In this document: positions 63,205-64,000 of the stretch, piece by piece
Layout: the number at the start of each line of letters is the position of its first letter
Numbering within the stretch: the first letter of the stretch is position 1
Source of the DNA: Bradyrhizobium sp. RP6
Lineage (GTDB): Bacteria; Pseudomonadota; Alphaproteobacteria; Rhizobiales; Xanthobacteraceae
NCBI RefSeq assembly: GCF_003837805.1
Contig: NZ_RQIT01000011.1
Location: 62,001-126,000 of the forward strand
Reading direction: 5' to 3'
Length of the DNA stretch: 64,000 nt
Made by a program: the position numbers and the translations under genes
Notes under the pieces: generated by a model
The model's database searches: none
Told to the model about the DNA's origin: nothing
What the model saw: only the letters and a program-made list of their open reading frames with translations

Positions 63205-64000
63205 TCACAGCAACCCCGCCCGCCGAAATCCCTCCAGATAGTGTTCGCGATCCCCGTCATTGGCCCACGGCAGTTGCGTCGCGATCCAGTGCAGCGAGAT
63301 GCCCGGTTGGGTGCGACGGAGCTCGCTGAGCGCCATCTCCGCAAGCATTTCGTCGCCCGTCATGCCGGCGGAGACCGCGAGCACGCGGTAGGCGCCGGTG
63401 AGGTCGCCGCGATGGCGGATCGCCTCGCGCGCCAGCGCCATGGCCTCGTCATAATGCCGCTCGGTGAAGCGCGCATAGGCGGCGATGCCGTGGTAGATCG
63501 CCAGCGACGGATCGCGCGGCGACAGCCGGATCGCCCGTTGCGCGGCCTCGAACGCATCCTGGGAACGTCCGGCATAGGACAGCGCAAGCGCGTAATAGCC
63601 CTGCGCCAGCGAGAAGTTCGGATTGAGCGCGAGCGCCTGCTCGAACTCGGACAGCGCATCCGCGAGCCTGCGTGTCGAGAAGCAGACGCTGCCGAGCGCG
63701 GCATGCGCCCAGGCGTCCTCATGGTCGCAGCGTACCGCGGCGAGCGCGGCGGCTTCCGCGACGGGTGCAACCGCGGCCAGCTCGGCCCAGCCGAGATGCA
63801 CGCCGAACATATCGTTCACGGCCAGCACCGACAGCGCCTGGCCGTAATTCGGATCGATTGCAATCGCGCGCTCGAGCAGTGCCCGTGCGGCACCGTGATC
63901 CTGCCGGGTCACGCGCCAGTAATGCGACAGCGCGCGCATCAAGAGGTCCCAGGCGTCCAGGCTCGCCGGCGGCTTGCGATGGGCGCGAAAATTCTCTGCC
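63205..64000 (-). CDS. TPR-containing regulator, C-terminal part (truncated by window)
   Basis: The frame is open to the end of the window (the visible start at 63942 is internal; the residues before it read ENFRAHRKPPASLDAWDLL). It shows TPR repeats (ALSEFEQALALNPNFSLAQGYYALALSYAG and ARFTERHYDEAMALAREAIRHRGDLTGAYRVLAVSAG). The HRKPPASLDAWDLLMRALSHYWR block and repeats resemble the winged-helix/TolB/TPR regulator at 33322-34890. The DNA-binding part, if present, lies beyond the edge. It converges with the Irr-like gene. Confidence 0.8.
   Translation of the reverse strand, partial: AENFRAHRKPPASLDAWDLLMRALSHYWRVTRQDHGAARALLERAIAIDPNYGQALSVLAVNDMFGVHLGWAELAAVAPVAEAAALAAVRCDHEDAWAHAALGSVCFSTRRLADALSEFEQALALNPNFSLAQGYYALALSYAGRSQDAFEAAQRAIRLSPRDPSLAIYHGIAAYARFTERHYDEAMALAREAIRHRGDLTGAYRVLAVSAGMTGDEMLAEMALSELRRTQPGISLHWIATQLPWANDGDREHYLEGFRRAGLL

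Noticed and set aside
1..64000. tRNA, rRNA, insertion sequences, CRISPR arrays, prophage
   Set aside because: None seen by eye in the intergenic regions; no transposase, integrase or regular spacer pattern was found. A covariance-model search would settle the RNA genes.

Overview
The window looks like chromosomal DNA of a Bradyrhizobium-type alphaproteobacterium. The reasons are high G+C coding sequence with strong third-position bias, an aa3 oxidase cluster in the order ctaC-ctaD-ctaB-coxF-ctaG-ctaE-DUF983-SURF1, an ATP synthase F0 operon (atpI-B-E-b'-b) separate from F1, an ALAS-type hemA, an Irr-like Fur protein, FixK/FNR-type boxes, and dispersed palindromic repeats of the kind found throughout Bradyrhizobium and Rhodopseudomonas genomes. 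The gene order resembles what I recall of the ctaC-thrC-atp-hemA part of B. diazoefficiens; this is from memory and not checked. I see no tRNA, rRNA, insertion sequence, phage or CRISPR array.

Layout. 1-3.9 kb: a fatty-acid beta-oxidation operon (end of an acyl-CoA dehydrogenase, thiolase, FadB-like multifunctional protein) closed by a strong terminator. 3.9-7.4 kb: a small membrane protein, a decayed glutathione S-transferase gene, the MarR regulator divergent from it with its likely operator, and gshA. 7.5-11.8 kb: a PAN-domain protein, a nucleotidyltransferase-fold protein, lepB and tldD (start and stop overlapping), and an IalB-like protein. 12.2-18.9 kb: the aa3 cytochrome oxidase operon with its heme O, Cu and SURF1 assembly factors. 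19-21.4 kb: an NTF2-like protein and a divergent two-component pair. 22-26 kb: thrC, an M16 peptidase, a GNAT acetyltransferase and an exported protein. 26.3-28.9 kb: the F0 operon. 29.3-33 kb: an exported coiled-coil protein, a YjbQ protein, an MHS-type transporter and an orphan NarL-type response regulator.

From about 33 to 39.4 kb the sequence is visibly less G+C rich. It holds a CadC/TolB/TPR regulator, small secreted and membrane proteins, a DUF1127 protein, a metallo-beta-lactamase-fold enzyme, and then about 0.9 kb of dispersed repeat. It looks accessory. 39.4-45.4 kb: a large AfsR-like ATPase regulator divergent from an Ohr/OsmC, Tat-exported hydrolase, cytochrome P460 and SDR cluster. 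45.4-52.2 kb: a sensor kinase with a solute-symporter domain, hemA, aroQ and a second metallo-hydrolase. 52.4-56.5 kb: a chemoreceptor, an outer-membrane beta-barrel protein, an XRE-type regulator and two very small genes. 56.9-62.2 kb: a peptide ABC importer operon. 62.7 kb to the end: an Irr-like regulator and a TPR regulator that runs off the edge.

The most connected signals are oxygen- and heme-related. Good 14-bp FNR/FixK boxes lie upstream of hemA and of the Irr-like gene, and a weaker one lies upstream of ctaC. The orphan regulator at 32.3 kb and the orphan symporter-type kinase at 45-49 kb resemble the two halves of a CrbS/CrbR (MxtR/ErdR) acetate-switch system. No clearly unprecedented system was found.
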